Part shown: positions 1 to 11,082 of the stretch, in pieces | Position numbering within the stretch: position 1 is the first letter of the stretch | How the letters are laid out: every line of letters starts with the position of its first letter | From: Mantis religiosa | Taxonomy: Eukaryota > Arthropoda > Insecta > Mantodea > Mantidae | Reading direction: 5' to 3' | Length of the DNA stretch: 64,000 bases | Assembly (NCBI GenBank): GCA_030765055.1 | Contig: CM060947.1 | Coordinates: 221,568,795-221,632,794 of the forward strand | Notes under the pieces: generated by a model | The model's database searches: none | What the model saw: only the letters and a program-made list of their open reading frames with translations | Told to the model about the DNA's origin: nothing | Program-made: the position numbers and the translations under genes

Positions 1-467
1 ACAGTTAATTTCAAAATGTCGGTTACAGGCATCAGCTACATCCTTTACTAATAGTTTGAGTAGTTCAATACTTTATGTTAGAAAATCCTGTGGATATTCA
101 GTTATTTCCCACGATTGCATGGAAAGAGAATAAAATATATAATGAAGTTCTTATTTGACTATTAAGTATTAAAGCTAAGCCCCATTGTTTTTCAAAAGCA
201 ATTAATTTGATAAACGTACGCGTGGATAATTAATAAAATATTTATTTCTCGATTTCAAAGCACGAAAAGAATATAGCTCTATGCTGCTTTATGTGTTTAG
301 AATAAACGAGAAATACAATACCTTCTATTTCCTAAACTGATTGTCTAAAATGCTATGTATGGAGAACATATGGAGAACGTAAGGCCAATGGCCCAAAGTT
401 TTATTCAGTGCCTGGCGAATCGCAGAGAAGTTCTCGGCCAGCGTGAACACCCTATTGATACATGACC
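1..467. other. Unassigned AT-rich DNA
   Basis: No convincing coding frame, repeat or RNA gene is visible. The last 60 bases become less AT-rich and lead into the heat-shock-type promoter signals that follow. Confidence 0.6.
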
Positions 468-550
468 GGAATCTTCTGTAAGTTTCCCCATCTCTTCGTC
501 TCTAGAACGTTCTGGAACGTTCGCCTCCCCGACCAATGGACCGTATAAAA
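468..550 (+). promoter_or_regulatory. Heat-shock-type promoter (HSE cluster, CCAAT, TATA)
   Basis: Bases 504-523 carry four perfect alternating pentamers, nGAAnnTTCnnGAAnnTTCn (core GAACGTTCTGGAACGTTC), the canonical binding site of trimeric heat-shock factor. A two-unit site GAATCTTC lies upstream at 469-476. A CCAAT motif sits at 533-537 and TATAAAA at 544-550, 21 bp after the HSE, so the arrangement is that of a rightward heat-shock gene promoter. No heat-shock protein frame follows. Bases 551-750 are AT-rich without a recognisable coding start, and a mariner begins at 751. It may be a detached promoter, a promoter with a noncoding first exon, or part of a decayed element. Confidence 0.6.
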
Positions 551-750
551 GAGAGTGAAATTTTAAAAATTAAATGAAGCGACACGAAATATCGAATTAG
601 ATCACATGGAGAACTAATTGGATGATTTTAGACCTTAGGGAAACTCGCAATATATTAAGCAACAGTTTGAAGAAAGTATAAAATATTTTGATGGAATGAA
701 TAACCACCAAGGCAGATTACTTCATAAGATACTTTACATATTAATTCATA

Positions 751-2091
751 GGTGGTCTGAAAAGTTTTCGACCAATAAAGATAAAATAATTTTTTCAGAA
801 TTTTTTTTTTTTTCAGCATAGTCTCCTTGTAACACTACACACTTCTCCCAGTGATGCTCGCACCTCTGTAACCTGTCCAAATAATACTCGGCGTTTTTCT
901 CAGCAAAATAATCTTTCACGAAGGTCATTGCCTATTCATTTGACGAAAATCTCTGTCCTCCGAGCACAATTTTCAAACGAGGGAACAAAAAGAAGTAGCT
1001 TGGGGCTAGATCTGGTAGTTCGGGGATTTTCGCCATTGCAAGCGCTGAGGTTTGAGACGGAAAAGGTGAAAAAGGATTTACTTTTTCTGCCAATGTTGCC
1101 GTTTTTCCGCAAGTTTTGCCTTCAGCTTTTATCAAGTAATGATTCGTAGTATGCTCCTGTAATAGTTTTTCCTTTTTGAAGATATTCGATTAAAATAACT
1201 GCATGACTATCCAAAAAAAAAAAAAAAGTCGCCAATACTTTTCCAGCCGAAAAAAAAAAACGTTTTTCTTTTCTTTTCTTCTTTTTACATGATTCCCCCC
1301 TTTTTGTACTGTTTAGACTGTATTTTTGTCTGGGCGTATAATGCTGGATTCAAGTTTCATCTACAGTAATTAATCGGTGCCAAAACTCTTATTTATTGCA
1401 CCTAAACTGCGCCAATAGAGCGCTGGAAATGTTCATTCGGCCACGGTTTTGGTCTAATGTGAGCAAACGCGACACCCAACGTGCGGACAGTTTTCTCACG
1501 TCTAAATGTCGATATAATATATGACAAATACGTTCTTTTGACATGTTCATAGCCTCTGCTATATCTCTCACTTTAATTCGGCGGTCACCTCGCACCATTT
1601 GGTGTACTTCGGCGATGTTTTCGTCAGTAGTTGCAGTTCATCACATCCCAAGTTCTTACGACCACGTTTAAATTCAGCTGCCCAAAATTTCACTGTGATA
1701 AATAATGGTGTAGAGTCCCCATACACAGAATCCAACTCATCTTTGTTTTCTGTGGGCATATTGCCTTTTAAATTCATCTTCTAAAAATTTCACTGTGGTA
1801 AATGATGGTGCAGATTACCCATACACAGAATCCAACTCAACTTTGATTTCCGTAGGCGTATTGCCTTTCAAAAACAAATATTTTATGACAGCTCAATACT
1901 CAATTTTGTCCGTTTTCATAAAAATACTCATATCAACTCACTCAAATGACTGTTACATAACAAATGAGGGCCCAAAATGGCTGAAACTTTGGTGAGTAAC
2001 TGTCAACAGATGAAAAACGAAATTCACTAGTTTACAATTACGAGTGCTGTCATCTTCATGCTAAGGTCGAAAACTTTCCAGATCACCCTCG
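751..2091 (-). mobile_element. Mariner element A, decayed DD34D transposase
   Basis: This is a cut-and-paste Tc1/mariner element read on the minus strand. Terminal inverted repeats share TCTGRAAAGTTTTCGACC (left from 751, right end to 2091) and the element is flanked by TA (749-750, 2092-2093). Frames in transposase order are: an N-terminal part near 1740-1600; a helix-turn-helix part at 1598-1389 with RRIKVRDIAEAMNMSKERIC and SARWVSRLLTLDQ; a degenerate middle with a weak DETW-like remnant near 1355; PDLAPSYFFLFPRLK near 1010-960; and a C-terminus at 928-746 resembling the mariner tail (HHWEKCVVLQGDY). The third catalytic Asp of the LAPSD motif is Tyr, and A-tracts break the middle. The element is inactive. 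The left TIR lacks the outer CGAG seen at the right end. Confidence 0.85.
1684..1876. repeat. Internal 100-bp tandem duplication in mariner A
   Basis: The segment beginning AAAATTTCACTGTG at 1684 recurs at 1784 (offset exactly 100), and both copies contain CCCATACACAGAATCCAACT. Each encodes the N-terminal transposase stretch around TENKDELDSVYGDS on the minus strand. The copies differ at many bases, so the duplication is not recent. Confidence 0.8.
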
Positions 2092-2093
2092 TA

Positions 2094-4470
2094 TATAAAA
2101 ATTGAAAGAGTACACAGTGAGGGAACTAGTAAATTTAATTAAGCTATTTTGAAAGTCTGTAATGTAAGGTAAAGAAAAAACAAGAAAAACTGAATGGCAA
2201 TAAATTCTATAAGTTATATTTCTTATTAGTGTCAGATTAAAGCATAAAAGGTATTTATGAAAATGTATTGTTTCGGCACATTTCATCAACATTAATCATA
2301 GATGTAGATCTATCCAGAGAAAATCAAACCTCCACGATGTATATGACTGTCTTCTCTTTTACAAAAAGTAGAAGAGTTACAACAAATGAATACATTAAAA
2401 CATCAATTAATTTTGCTAAATTAATTGTTCGACTTGCTTTCATATGTTATTTCTGTATCTCTATATAATCTTTTGATTTCGCACTTAACCAATCCCAAGG
2501 TTGGATGTGTAACACAAATTGGTATATAAAAAGTTTAACGAATGCTAGAGAAATGCTAACAAGAGACATATACAGCGTGGGTGAATGAAATAAAATGCAC
2601 ATTTGTATCAAACAGGTCTTACTGAAGAGCCATCTTATTGATGAGGAGTAGTATGACGTATTTAGAGGGTAGCGACAATAAAAACTTTTATGATGAAATT
2701 AATAACCTCGAAAACAAATTAAACTGATTTCCTGTATAATATATAAGAAATTACATAAAGGTTAATTAGTTTTTATTTATGATGTTTGTCAAACTATAAT
2801 TTTGGTGAAGTATGAACTCTAAATACTAAAACAGAGTTATACTGTAATCCTTCATGTGCTCTGAGTTTTAATCATTAAATAGAGATCATACGTCCAGGTA
2901 ATTATCACATTAAATTTAAAAATACTTTATTTTATCCCCTAATTACCTCAATTAAATGTTTCGCATAATAGCAATAGAGAAGGTAAGACAATGAATTGTG
3001 AATGTTTTAAAATAGAGACATGACAAAATATAGGAAAAATAAAATCTGAAAACCCCCGCGCCTTTCCGCTACAAAAAGCAATTCCAAAAATAATTGGGAC
3101 CCTCTTTGCAGAGAGAAATCCCCTCTTTGTTTAAACGAACCATTGTTACTTTGTTAATAAATACCGCATATACCATCTATCCACAAAGAGAGAAGTAAAT
3201 CATAAGCTCCAATTTTTTAATATAAAATTGCGCTTAAATTCATATTTTAATACCACAAACGCACGTTCCTAATTTTTCATATTCACTTTGATGCACTTTA
3301 TCTCGTTTTGAACAGATGTTGTTACAATATTGTATAATCATGCCACCATAATAATCCAACCTATTCATGTTGACGTACGAGGTTAACTACGGGCAAACAG
3401 AATGGAGTAGTCATGCAACAAAAATGGCGCAGGGGGAGGAGGGACAGGAATTATGTACGCAATGAACATGGCCAGAATTTAAACGTTTTGGTCCATAAAT
3501 GTAGTATCAATAATTTAGAGTTAATTAAATGGGCAGCAAATGAAACGTTTTAAAGTTGCCTGACCACTAAAACTCATAATATTGGTCGCTGCTAAAGGTT
3601 TTAAAACTTTAATGCCATGCTTTCATTTTGAAATCGCTTTACGGCTATGTAATATTGATTTTGCATATGAAAGGTGTAGTCGGGGTGTTGCAAAAATTGA
3701 GAAGTATATTTGAGAGCAAATGTTTGTCTGTTTGCTGACTTCTAAAAGAGAAGAGTTTACCTAGTTGAAAAATATTCTAATAAAAGGAGCATTAGATTTA
3801 CTGCTAGTGAAAGAATAAGCGACTAGTTGTTCTTTTGTTTTCTTTATCATATACACAGATTGTTGGTGGAGATTGTATTGGGTTTCAACCAAGAGTTAAA
3901 CTGTGAACAGTTTTGGTCAAAGATACATTCTTGCATGACCCATCCATCCATTCTTATAAACTCAAAATCGTAAAGTTCATTAAATATCAAACTCTAATAT
4001 TCATGTTTAGCATTTTCGAACAATTAAAAACGAACTCTGCGGAAAAATCCTTTCATCCGAAACTAAGCTTTCACGGAAATATTTTCGAGAAATTGAGAAG
4101 CTTTCAAAAATAGTTCTAACAATTCTGATAGCAATGAAATGCACGCTTTTCTCGAATTTTCCACGAATAACGTATAAGTCCACTTCATTATGAATGGATT
4201 TTGCATAATCGATATGCTGTTAAAGATAGATGTAGTCTTACTTAAAGTGTGGGTGTATTGCTTGACATCCCTTGGTTTGAATTTTCCATTAGATATTTAT
4301 ACTTCATCCAAAAGCAAATTGTTATTTCATTTCTCATCTTCACGGTAATGCACAGAGCGGAAATCCAAAGCCATCATCTAGCACACAGTTCTCAGTGTTC
4401 GATGTCCCTATTGTACTCACCTATTACCAGTGCACCTACAAAGAAATATATAATTAAACATTTCGGTAAA
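2094..4470. other. Unassigned AT-rich DNA
   Basis: Very AT-rich sequence with only short, compositionally random frames. No repeat family identified elsewhere in the window was recognised here. Confidence 0.55.
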
Positions 4471-4980
4471 TTGATGGAAATCAATCATTTCTTCATACTA
4501 GCCGTATATAGGCTAAGGTTCTTGATAGTGAACATGGAAAATTCAATGCCATGGGCGGGATTTGAACCACGGAACTCTTGGTTTCCGTCCAGGTACTCTT
4601 AGCCATTGAGCTTCCATGTCCAACTTTCCGTTATAACATTAAATGCTCCATTTAACTTGTATATATCCGCGGAAACAAGAGCCTCTCGTATTCGAAATGC
4701 ACTGTATGTGGCGACCTCCTATGTTAAGTACTTGAGTTCCACGCTTCATCATTTTAACTTTTATTATATTAGTTATTGATGGAAAGTTATTTCTTCACAC
4801 TAGCCGTATATAGGTTAAGGGTTTTGATAGTCAACATAAGTCAATGCCATGGCCGGGATTTGAGCCACAGATCTCCTGATTTCCTGGTCGCCCTTACCCA
4901 TTGACCTACTATGGTCAACTTCCCTGAATACATTAAATACTCTTTCTCTCGTATATTTCCCAGTAAATATTTTTCTAGAT
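4471..4980 (-). repeat. SINE-A: head-to-tail pair of tRNA-like units
   Basis: There are two minus-strand units about 305 bp apart. The shared block (GATGGAAA, TCTTCA-ACTAGCCGTATATAGG) starts near 4474 and again near 4779. Each contains a tRNA-like core read on the minus strand, with an A-box-like TGGCTAAGAG and a B-box-like GGTTCAAATCC (GGCTCAAATCC in the second unit). The units are diverged from each other and from the copies at 6.6 kb and 44 kb, and the second is truncated. The tRNA core has internal RNA polymerase III promoter form, as in tRNA-derived SINEs, but the tandem arrangement is unusual for a SINE. Confidence 0.7.
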
Positions 4981-6596
4981 TAAAATATAGTAGATTGAGG
5001 AGCATATAAGAATGATTTTTGTAATAGGGACTAGGGATGTGACGTGGGTAATTCAGAAGTGTTGCCAGTGCTTCAGACTTCATCTGGGTAGTAGCAGTCA
5101 CGAATTCCGAGGGTTTCCAGGTTAATATTATATAGGTTGTTGCATAACACAAAACAAACACAGGTATATAAATAAAAATTATAGTTACATGACTTATTTA
5201 AAATAAAATTTCTCCAATTTACAGTGGCTGTGTATTTCAATTCAATGCGCCGATTCTTCTCCTAGAAAACAACAATGGCGGAGTTTTGAAACGTTGCTGG
5301 CTGTTGATTTTCAAGTTTACTAAACAGCCCCTTTTCCACAGATAAAGGACAGAAGAAAATCTATTTTGACTTTGAGTGTTCCTTAGATAAGTGTGTATTC
5401 TGTGGAGCCTGAAAAAGAGTGTTCTGCTGATGAATTGGAGGCAGAAATAGTCCAAATTAAATGTGTAATCGTGTGATTTGTGGTCGCATGATGTAGTTTT
5501 TAAAGGTTTAAGATCCGAGTTGGCCTTCCTGTTGAAGTTATGTGACACTAATCACCAGAAGAATGCGAACTGAAGAAGCGATTTTAAAGGTTTCGATCAC
5601 ACAAGCAGTCACCTTTACCCGCAAATTGTGATGCCATTCTTCGTGTTGTACTTTTAACATTAAATCACTCAGCATGTTACTGTTACACGCGAGGAATTAA
5701 CACTAAAACGTAAGGTTTGCCGTTTCACTGCACTGGCAAAAATTGTTCTATAAACAAACAACTAAAACCTAGGTTGCCTGTCAAGGTCGCTGGACGAATC
5801 TGCAGGCTTCAAGCTTGCCGTGAGCAATACTAGCAACATAACTTACTATTTATAATTGGAGGATGTTAAACGACCACCCTCGGGAGATGTATCACCGACC
5901 GGGCCCAGTGGGTCGGTTACAAATTATACACTTTCTTCAATTTATTAGCTGTTGCCGGCAGCAACAGAGGCAACATTAACGCTACGCCATTGATGGGGAG
6001 GTCCTAGGCTCGTTGAGCCAATCACAGTGATCTACGGTTTTATTCCGATTCTAACCCTTGACTGCATTTTCATGTCATCTTTCGGAGTTAAAGGAACAGG
6101 AGAATGGATGACAAGTGAGACTTGACGTTGGAGTTTATTTCTGGTATACTCTTTTTATTCTCGGTTTGGGGCGTCAATAGAACTCAGAAAGAGCCCTCTG
6201 TGGTAGGTCTCTCCAGTATCAAGATCTAATACCTGGAAACGTAACGGACCCCATTGCGTATGAGTTTACCGCTGGGGATGTATCACCCTCGTTTGTTTCA
6301 CCAGTTTCTCGGAGAGATTTTCCGAAGCTCAAGAGGCATCAGTGTCCTTAAATGCCAAAAACTTGCTTACAACTATAACCTTGAATATATATATATATAT
6401 AAACTGTTGGGCCCTATTTACGATCTAAATACTCATAAAAGTATGAGAAAAAATATACATATAAATATATATTATGGTTTATAATTTAACACAAATTTTT
6501 AGGTTTATCTACAAAATCGCGAGTGCAAAACAAAATCAGCAGTTTATTAATATAATATTGCATTCTCTGCTTATTGTTTAACAAACTATTCTTAAA
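4981..6596. other. Unassigned DNA with a small hairpin
   Basis: Moderate GC between 5700 and 6250, otherwise AT-rich. A minus-strand frame at 5237-5548 has no recognisable motif. At 5893-5917 ACCGACC and GGTCGGT form a short hairpin around GGGCCCAGT. The phrase GATGTATCACC occurs twice (near 5887 and 6278). No known family was recognised. Confidence 0.5.
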
Positions 6597-6970
6597 ATAT
6601 GGAAAGATAGACTGAAAAATTCAACTCCATAGCCGGGATTTGAACCACGGATCTTCTGGTTTCCGTCCAGCCGCACTAACCCTTGAGCTACTATTGCCAA
6701 CGTGCCTACATGACATTAAATTCCCCAACTGACTGATGTTTTTCCTGTAAACCACGTAGGAGTTCTCATAAACACATGAGAGAACTACCTTAATGGCGAC
6801 TTACAACGTGTAAGTACTTTAAGGCCCAGGCTTTATAGTTAACCACAATTAGGTACAATTAATGGAAATTAATTCTTCTTTCACACTGATCGTGTGCAGG
6901 CTAAAGTATGGAAAGATAGTCAGACTGAAAAATTCAATGCCATAGCCGAGATTTGAACCACGGATCTTCT
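6597..6970 (-). repeat. SINE-A unit plus start of a second, direct tandem
   Basis: One nearly complete minus-strand unit runs from ATGGAAAGATAGACTG near 6600, and a second starts with the same block at 6908, a period of about 307 bp. On the minus strand the core reads as a tRNA-like cloverleaf with A-box TAGCTCAAGGGTTAG and B-box GGTTCAAATCC. In the better copies (44 kb) the acceptor stem is GCCATAG/CTATGGC. The second unit breaks inside the tRNA region at 6970, where the inverted copy begins. Confidence 0.8.
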
Positions 6971-7111
6971 TCAAGGGTTAGAGCAGCTGGACGGCAACCA
7001 GAAGATCCGTGGTTCAAATTCCGGCTATGGCATTGAAATTTTCAATCTGACTATGTTTTTATACTTTAGCCTACACACGATCAGTGTGAAAGAACAACTA
7101 ATTTCCATTCT
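6861..7111. repeat. Long inverted repeat made of two opposed SINE-A ends
   Basis: Arm 6861-6970 is the reverse complement, with scattered mismatches, of 7000-7111. The 29-base loop (6971-6999) holds the A-box region of the right copy. The innermost 20 bp of stem (6951-6970 with 7000-7019) is nearly perfect. A transcript would fold into a hairpin of roughly 110 bp. Confidence 0.88.
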
Positions 7112-7923
7112 TAAAATAATTAATATTATACCTCCTATCATTCGAGATGCCCATAATTTTGTACAAATATCTGTATTAGCTATATATTTTCTAGTAGTTA
7201 GCGTGTAGAAATAAGCAAAATTTCCATTGCATGACAGAACAAGAAAAGAAGTCAGTATAGGTAATGGCTAAAGTTTATGAAATTAGCCATACAATTTAAT
7301 ATTGAGGAAAACAGGAATTTCTAGGAAATGGATAATATTAGAGCAATATTAGACATAATATGTATGCTGTAACGGTATGTGTTTTTGTACACTAATATTT
7401 TGTCTATCTCTAATAATTAACCCATGATGCAGAATCCATGTATATGGATATTTACATTTTAAAAAAGATATTTTAAAAAAGATATTTATTGTTAATTACC
7501 GAACATAAATGCCAGTGACATTTAGTTTTGACTTACGTTGCTACGTCTCATCAGTTCACGTAAATAGACTGTTTATTCTTGTAAGAAACAAAAGACTGTA
7601 CTTAGAATCCATTGGACTTCAAAACTAAAGTTCCTTATGCAGGATTATTCCCCATCGTCCATCGAGTCGGAAAGTCGGGAGCGTGTGTGCGTGTGTGTGC
7701 GTGTGTGCGTGTGCGTGCGTGCGTGTGCGTGAATTTAATAGAAATCCAAAGATCAATTCTGCTGCAACTACAATCTAATCAACATGTTTGTTTTTGAGCA
7801 GTTTTTCTAAGGAAAAATGCCATCAATATTACCTTAGACTTTAAAGCACATGTAAACATTTGTGAAGCATTATTACCTACGCTGAATTTCATGTCAATAA
7901 AATGGGTTCCAATGGTATACTGA
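7112..7923. other. Unassigned DNA with a GT/GC microsatellite
   Basis: AT-rich, with no recognisable gene. A (GT)n tract with GC interruptions occupies 7678-7731; the frame that runs through it is low-complexity and rejected. Confidence 0.6.
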
Positions 7924-9065
7924 GGCCCGGTTGCATAAAAGATAACCTAAGATCAAGCACATGAAAATGATCTTTAGTCAAGCTAAACTTAGAAATTTGG
8001 TTGTATAAACATCAATATAAGTTCATGCCCTCTTGAACTAAGATCAAATCTAACTGGTGAATTTTCTCCAGTTAACTTGATTGAACTTAGATCAGAAGAC
8101 CTGCGGAATTAACACAGTAAGAAATAAGTAGTGCAGCTTTAAATAAATAGTAAATGAAGAATTTTTCGTGGTTGCTTGCATTACCAATTGACCTATTTAT
8201 TTCACAAATGTGTGATAAATATGCATTATTTGTGTTCATAACCTATACATTTGTATTAGTTTCAGAACTCAGATTACATTGATATCTCTGATGAACAGAA
8301 TTTTCAGTTTGAAAGGTCTCCTCGTGTTTTCCAACATAGAGGAAATCCCATCTCAGATTTCGACTATCAAAACATGTAATCGAAGAACTGAGCATAGGCT
8401 ACATGCACAATTAAGAACACAAACCCTGAGGAAATACCCACTCAATCCAATATTTATTATCCTTCTCACATTACGGTTCTATACAACTGAATTCCTCCAG
8501 ATGGTGATTAGGAATGTATTTAATATAAATAAAGGGACTGCGTTTAGAACACTACACAAAGTTACAAGGGAGGTTGCAGCTTTAAGACCTCATTTAATCA
8601 GGACGCCTATGGAAAAGGGTGAAATAAAAACGGTTATGTGAGATTTTAAGTCAGCTGAACACATCTTCTCTTTTGCTTGAACTTCCATTTTTTTGATTGT
8701 TTTACAGCTTACAGTATTGTAAACAGACAAAAATGAAAAAGATGTATTGGGCATATAATGGAGATACAGTAAGCCAAATAATTAACTTTTGATAAATTCT
8801 GTTGCAATATGGAGTAAATTCTTATACTGTTTATTTAAAATAACATTATTTCTAGGACAAATAAGAAAAAAGCAAAACATTTATTTGGTTTTTGCTATGT
8901 CTATTTTGGCTGCTCTGTGCACTTGAATAAAACAGTGTCGAGTAGTCGAGTGTTCATCAGATCTAAGATCAGCATTTTACAACCCACGCGGGTTCGCAAA
9001 CTTAGTTCAATTTTGATCTTCGATTATAAATGAACTGCAGTTAGCGATTTTTATGCAACCGGACC
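7924..9065 (+). mobile_element. PIF/Harbinger element, internally deleted
   Basis: The ends form an inverted repeat: GGCCCGGTTGCATAAAA at 7924 against TTTTATGCAACCGGACC ending at 9065. Further inward, GATCAAG/TTGATC blocks and a GAACTTAGATCAGA-like block recur on both sides. Three-base flanks TGA (7921-7923) and GGA (9066-9068) fit the 3-bp target duplication of the superfamily with one mismatch. The interior carries a HARBI1-like transposase fragment, described separately. At 1142 bp the element is too short for the usual two-gene Harbinger structure, so it is a deletion derivative. Confidence 0.75.
8279..8641 (+). pseudogene. HARBI1-like Harbinger transposase, N-terminal fragment
   Basis: This 120-residue open frame matches the family from about residue 55 (base 8441). 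The visible motifs are LLTLRFYTTEFLQMVI and TLHKVTREVAALRPHLIRTP. In intact HARBI1/PIF transposases these segments form the helical region ahead of the DDE nuclease domain. The catalytic region is absent: the frame stops at 8641 and only non-coding terminal sequence follows. The preceding 54 residues are not recognisable in this frame, although frame 2 (ISDEQNFQF, then RGNPISDFD) suggests an older frameshift. It is a non-functional remnant inside the TIR element. Confidence 0.75.
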
Positions 9066-9154
9066 GGAGAGTGGTACACAACAATATAGCTGTTATTATA
9101 TGACGAGATATTGGAAGCACTTGCAAGTGAAGGAGGATAACTTCAAAACAAAGT

Positions 9155-9400
9155 GGCCGCGCCGTGGCTTAGTGGTTAGACCGCTTGGCTCTCACCAAGG
9201 TGGCCCGGGTTCGATCCCAGGCGACCGCAAAGTGAGATTTGTGATGGGCAACACGGCGCTGGGGCGGGTTTTCTCCGGGACCTCCGGTTTCCCCCGCCAT
9301 CTCATTCCACCGGTGCTCCATCTTGATCTCTTGTATCATCAGTGTCACTGCCTGCGGTGCCGTATGTATTAAAAAGCGGGAGTTAAACACTACACATTCA
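9155..9400 (+). repeat. SINE-B (tRNA-Glu-like), intact with TSD
   Basis: A retroposed SINE. The head (GGCCGCGCCGTGGCTTAGTG, then GGCTCTCACCAAGG, then GGTTCGATCCC) has the A box, CTC anticodon loop and B box of tRNA-Glu(CTC). A non-tRNA body with TTTTCTCCGGGACCTCCGG follows. Direct repeats TTCAAAACAAAGT at 9142-9154 and 9401-9413 are a perfect 13-bp target-site duplication. Confidence 0.93.
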
Positions 9401-9413
9401 TTCAAAACAAAGT

Positions 9414-10149
9414 TTTAAAGTGGAGACAGTATAGGCCTAAAGGTTTAAACGATGTTGTATATGATATAATAATGAATAGGTATACATATAAGTTAGATTC
9501 CTTGTGCTAAAGGTAGAAAGAGTGAGATAGAAAGAGACAAAAATATCAGCGCTGCTCTCTTCAGGAAGCAAGGTGTATTTCACAGGCAAGAGGCGCTGGA
9601 TTTTATTCGAATTTCCAGTGCAGCTTATCGGAAGACATCCTCGATATTACCTCACTTTCTGCTTCTATTTCGGCTTCCTTTCTTTGCTAATATATTCAGA
9701 ATCATTTCTCTGCTCAAGTTTCGTGATCGAATACAAACGGGACGAAATGATTAATCTATTGCGTGCATGACATGTAGCATTTTCTCTGCAAGTGAATGGC
9801 ATGGCATCTAGACATTAACACACCACCTATATAATTAACGTTAACACTCGAATACAACTGAACGTCAATTTCTTCCTATCGTGTACCCAGCTTAGTAACG
9901 ATTAGGAGGTAAGCTCTCATGCGCTGGTTATATATGCATGACCCTCTCTATTACTATTTCATGCCTATCCGGTGTAGGTGATGCTATTCATACAAAAACC
10001 TGATGTGCGACTTTCATGCACGCCGTTTATTTTTATACTACTAGAACTTGTTTTGTTTTTTTCCCTTCAAGTTATCTGAGATTCCAGAAACAATTTAATT
10101 TCACATTTCATTTTAGCCACATAACGGATACAGGAGGGTGAAGTAGGTA
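9414..10149. other. Unassigned DNA
   Basis: A 65-residue plus frame at 9573-9770 has no recognisable motif. No repeat was identified. Confidence 0.5.
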
Positions 10150-10815
10150 ATTATTTTAATAGTTTGATTTATAGGTTAGTAAATATACCCCAAATAAAGA
10201 GCAATTTAATTTAGAATACAAAGACATTATCAATACTGCTCTGATTAATGATTTTAATAAAGGCTTTATACATAGAGATTGAAACATTTAAATGTAAAAA
10301 TGGGAATGACTATACCCTTAGAGTAAGACTATTATAATTCTTAAAAAACTTTCTTACAATCCCTGGGTTCATAAACATCTTCAAACAATTCTTAAAGAAT
10401 TTGGTGTAACTTTGCTTCCTTAAAATAAATATAATATTAAATGTTATGCATTGCTCTAAACAATATAAATTCCCGATAGTAAAAAGTCGGACATTTATAA
10501 ATTTCTGAAGATTGTGATCAGGTTTATATTAGAAGAATAAACGTAATTTAGACACCAGAAGGAAAAGGACATTTTCGAAATATTTCATATAAGCAGATTG
10601 ATAAGTCGTACATGGTAGATCAGTTTTGGTCATTTAACCATGAAATAAATGTGGAATTTAAATTATTAAAGCAATAAGATGGTCCGATAGCTTTGATAGT
10701 TTGGGGAAAAATATTTAATTTAAAAAACAGAAATCGGTAATGAATTTTGAAATTCCACTATTCGATTCTATCTTGTTTGTTTCATTTTCAGAGCTTGGTA
10801 ATAGATACTAAAATA
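10150..10815 (+). mobile_element. Penelope-like element fragment (RT tail to GIY-YIG)
   Basis: A plus-strand fossil of the same Penelope family as the minus-strand copies at 46.7-47.9 kb and 60.9-61.4 kb. Broken frames show SLIYRLVNIP and INTALINDFNKGFIH (the end of the reverse-transcriptase domain), then EDCDQVYIRR near 10504-10535, where an intact GIY-YIG nuclease would have YIGKT. Multiple stops and frameshifts make it inactive. It ends at a SINE-B inserted at 10826. Confidence 0.75.
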
Positions 10816-10825
10816 CTACATCAAG

Positions 10826-11082
10826 TGGCCGCGCCGTGGCTCAGTGGTTAGACCGCTTGGCTCTCACCAAGGCGGCCCGGGTTCAATCCCAGGCGACCGC
10901 AAAGTGAGATTTGTGGTGGACAACACGGCGCTGGGGCGGGTTTTCTCCGGGACCTCCGGTTTCCCCCGCCATCTCATTCCACCGGTGCTCCATCTTCATC
11001 TCATGTAACATCAGTGTCACCACCTGCGGTGCCGTAAGTAGTAAAAGCGGGTGTTGAACACTACACATTTCAGTTCAATTAT
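10826..11082 (+). repeat. SINE-B (tRNA-Glu-like), intact with TSD
   Basis: Very similar to the copy at 9155, with the same tRNA-Glu head and body. A perfect target-site duplication TACATCAAG lies at 10817-10825 and 11083-11091. It is inserted at the end of the Penelope fragment. Confidence 0.92.

Noticed and set aside
4249..4602. 117-residue plus frame
   Set aside because: Its 3' half is antisense SINE-A sequence; no motif in the rest.
5237..5548. 103-residue minus frame as a gene
   Set aside because: No domain, signal or homologous pattern seen; the opposite strand has equally vague coding-like stretches.
9155..9230. Functional tRNA-Glu gene
   Set aside because: The head continues into a SINE body, has target duplications and occurs in several diverged copies.
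9100..9405. Open frames on both strands over the SINE-B
   Set aside because: They cover tRNA-like and SINE body sequence; the same frames recur at the second SINE-B copy.
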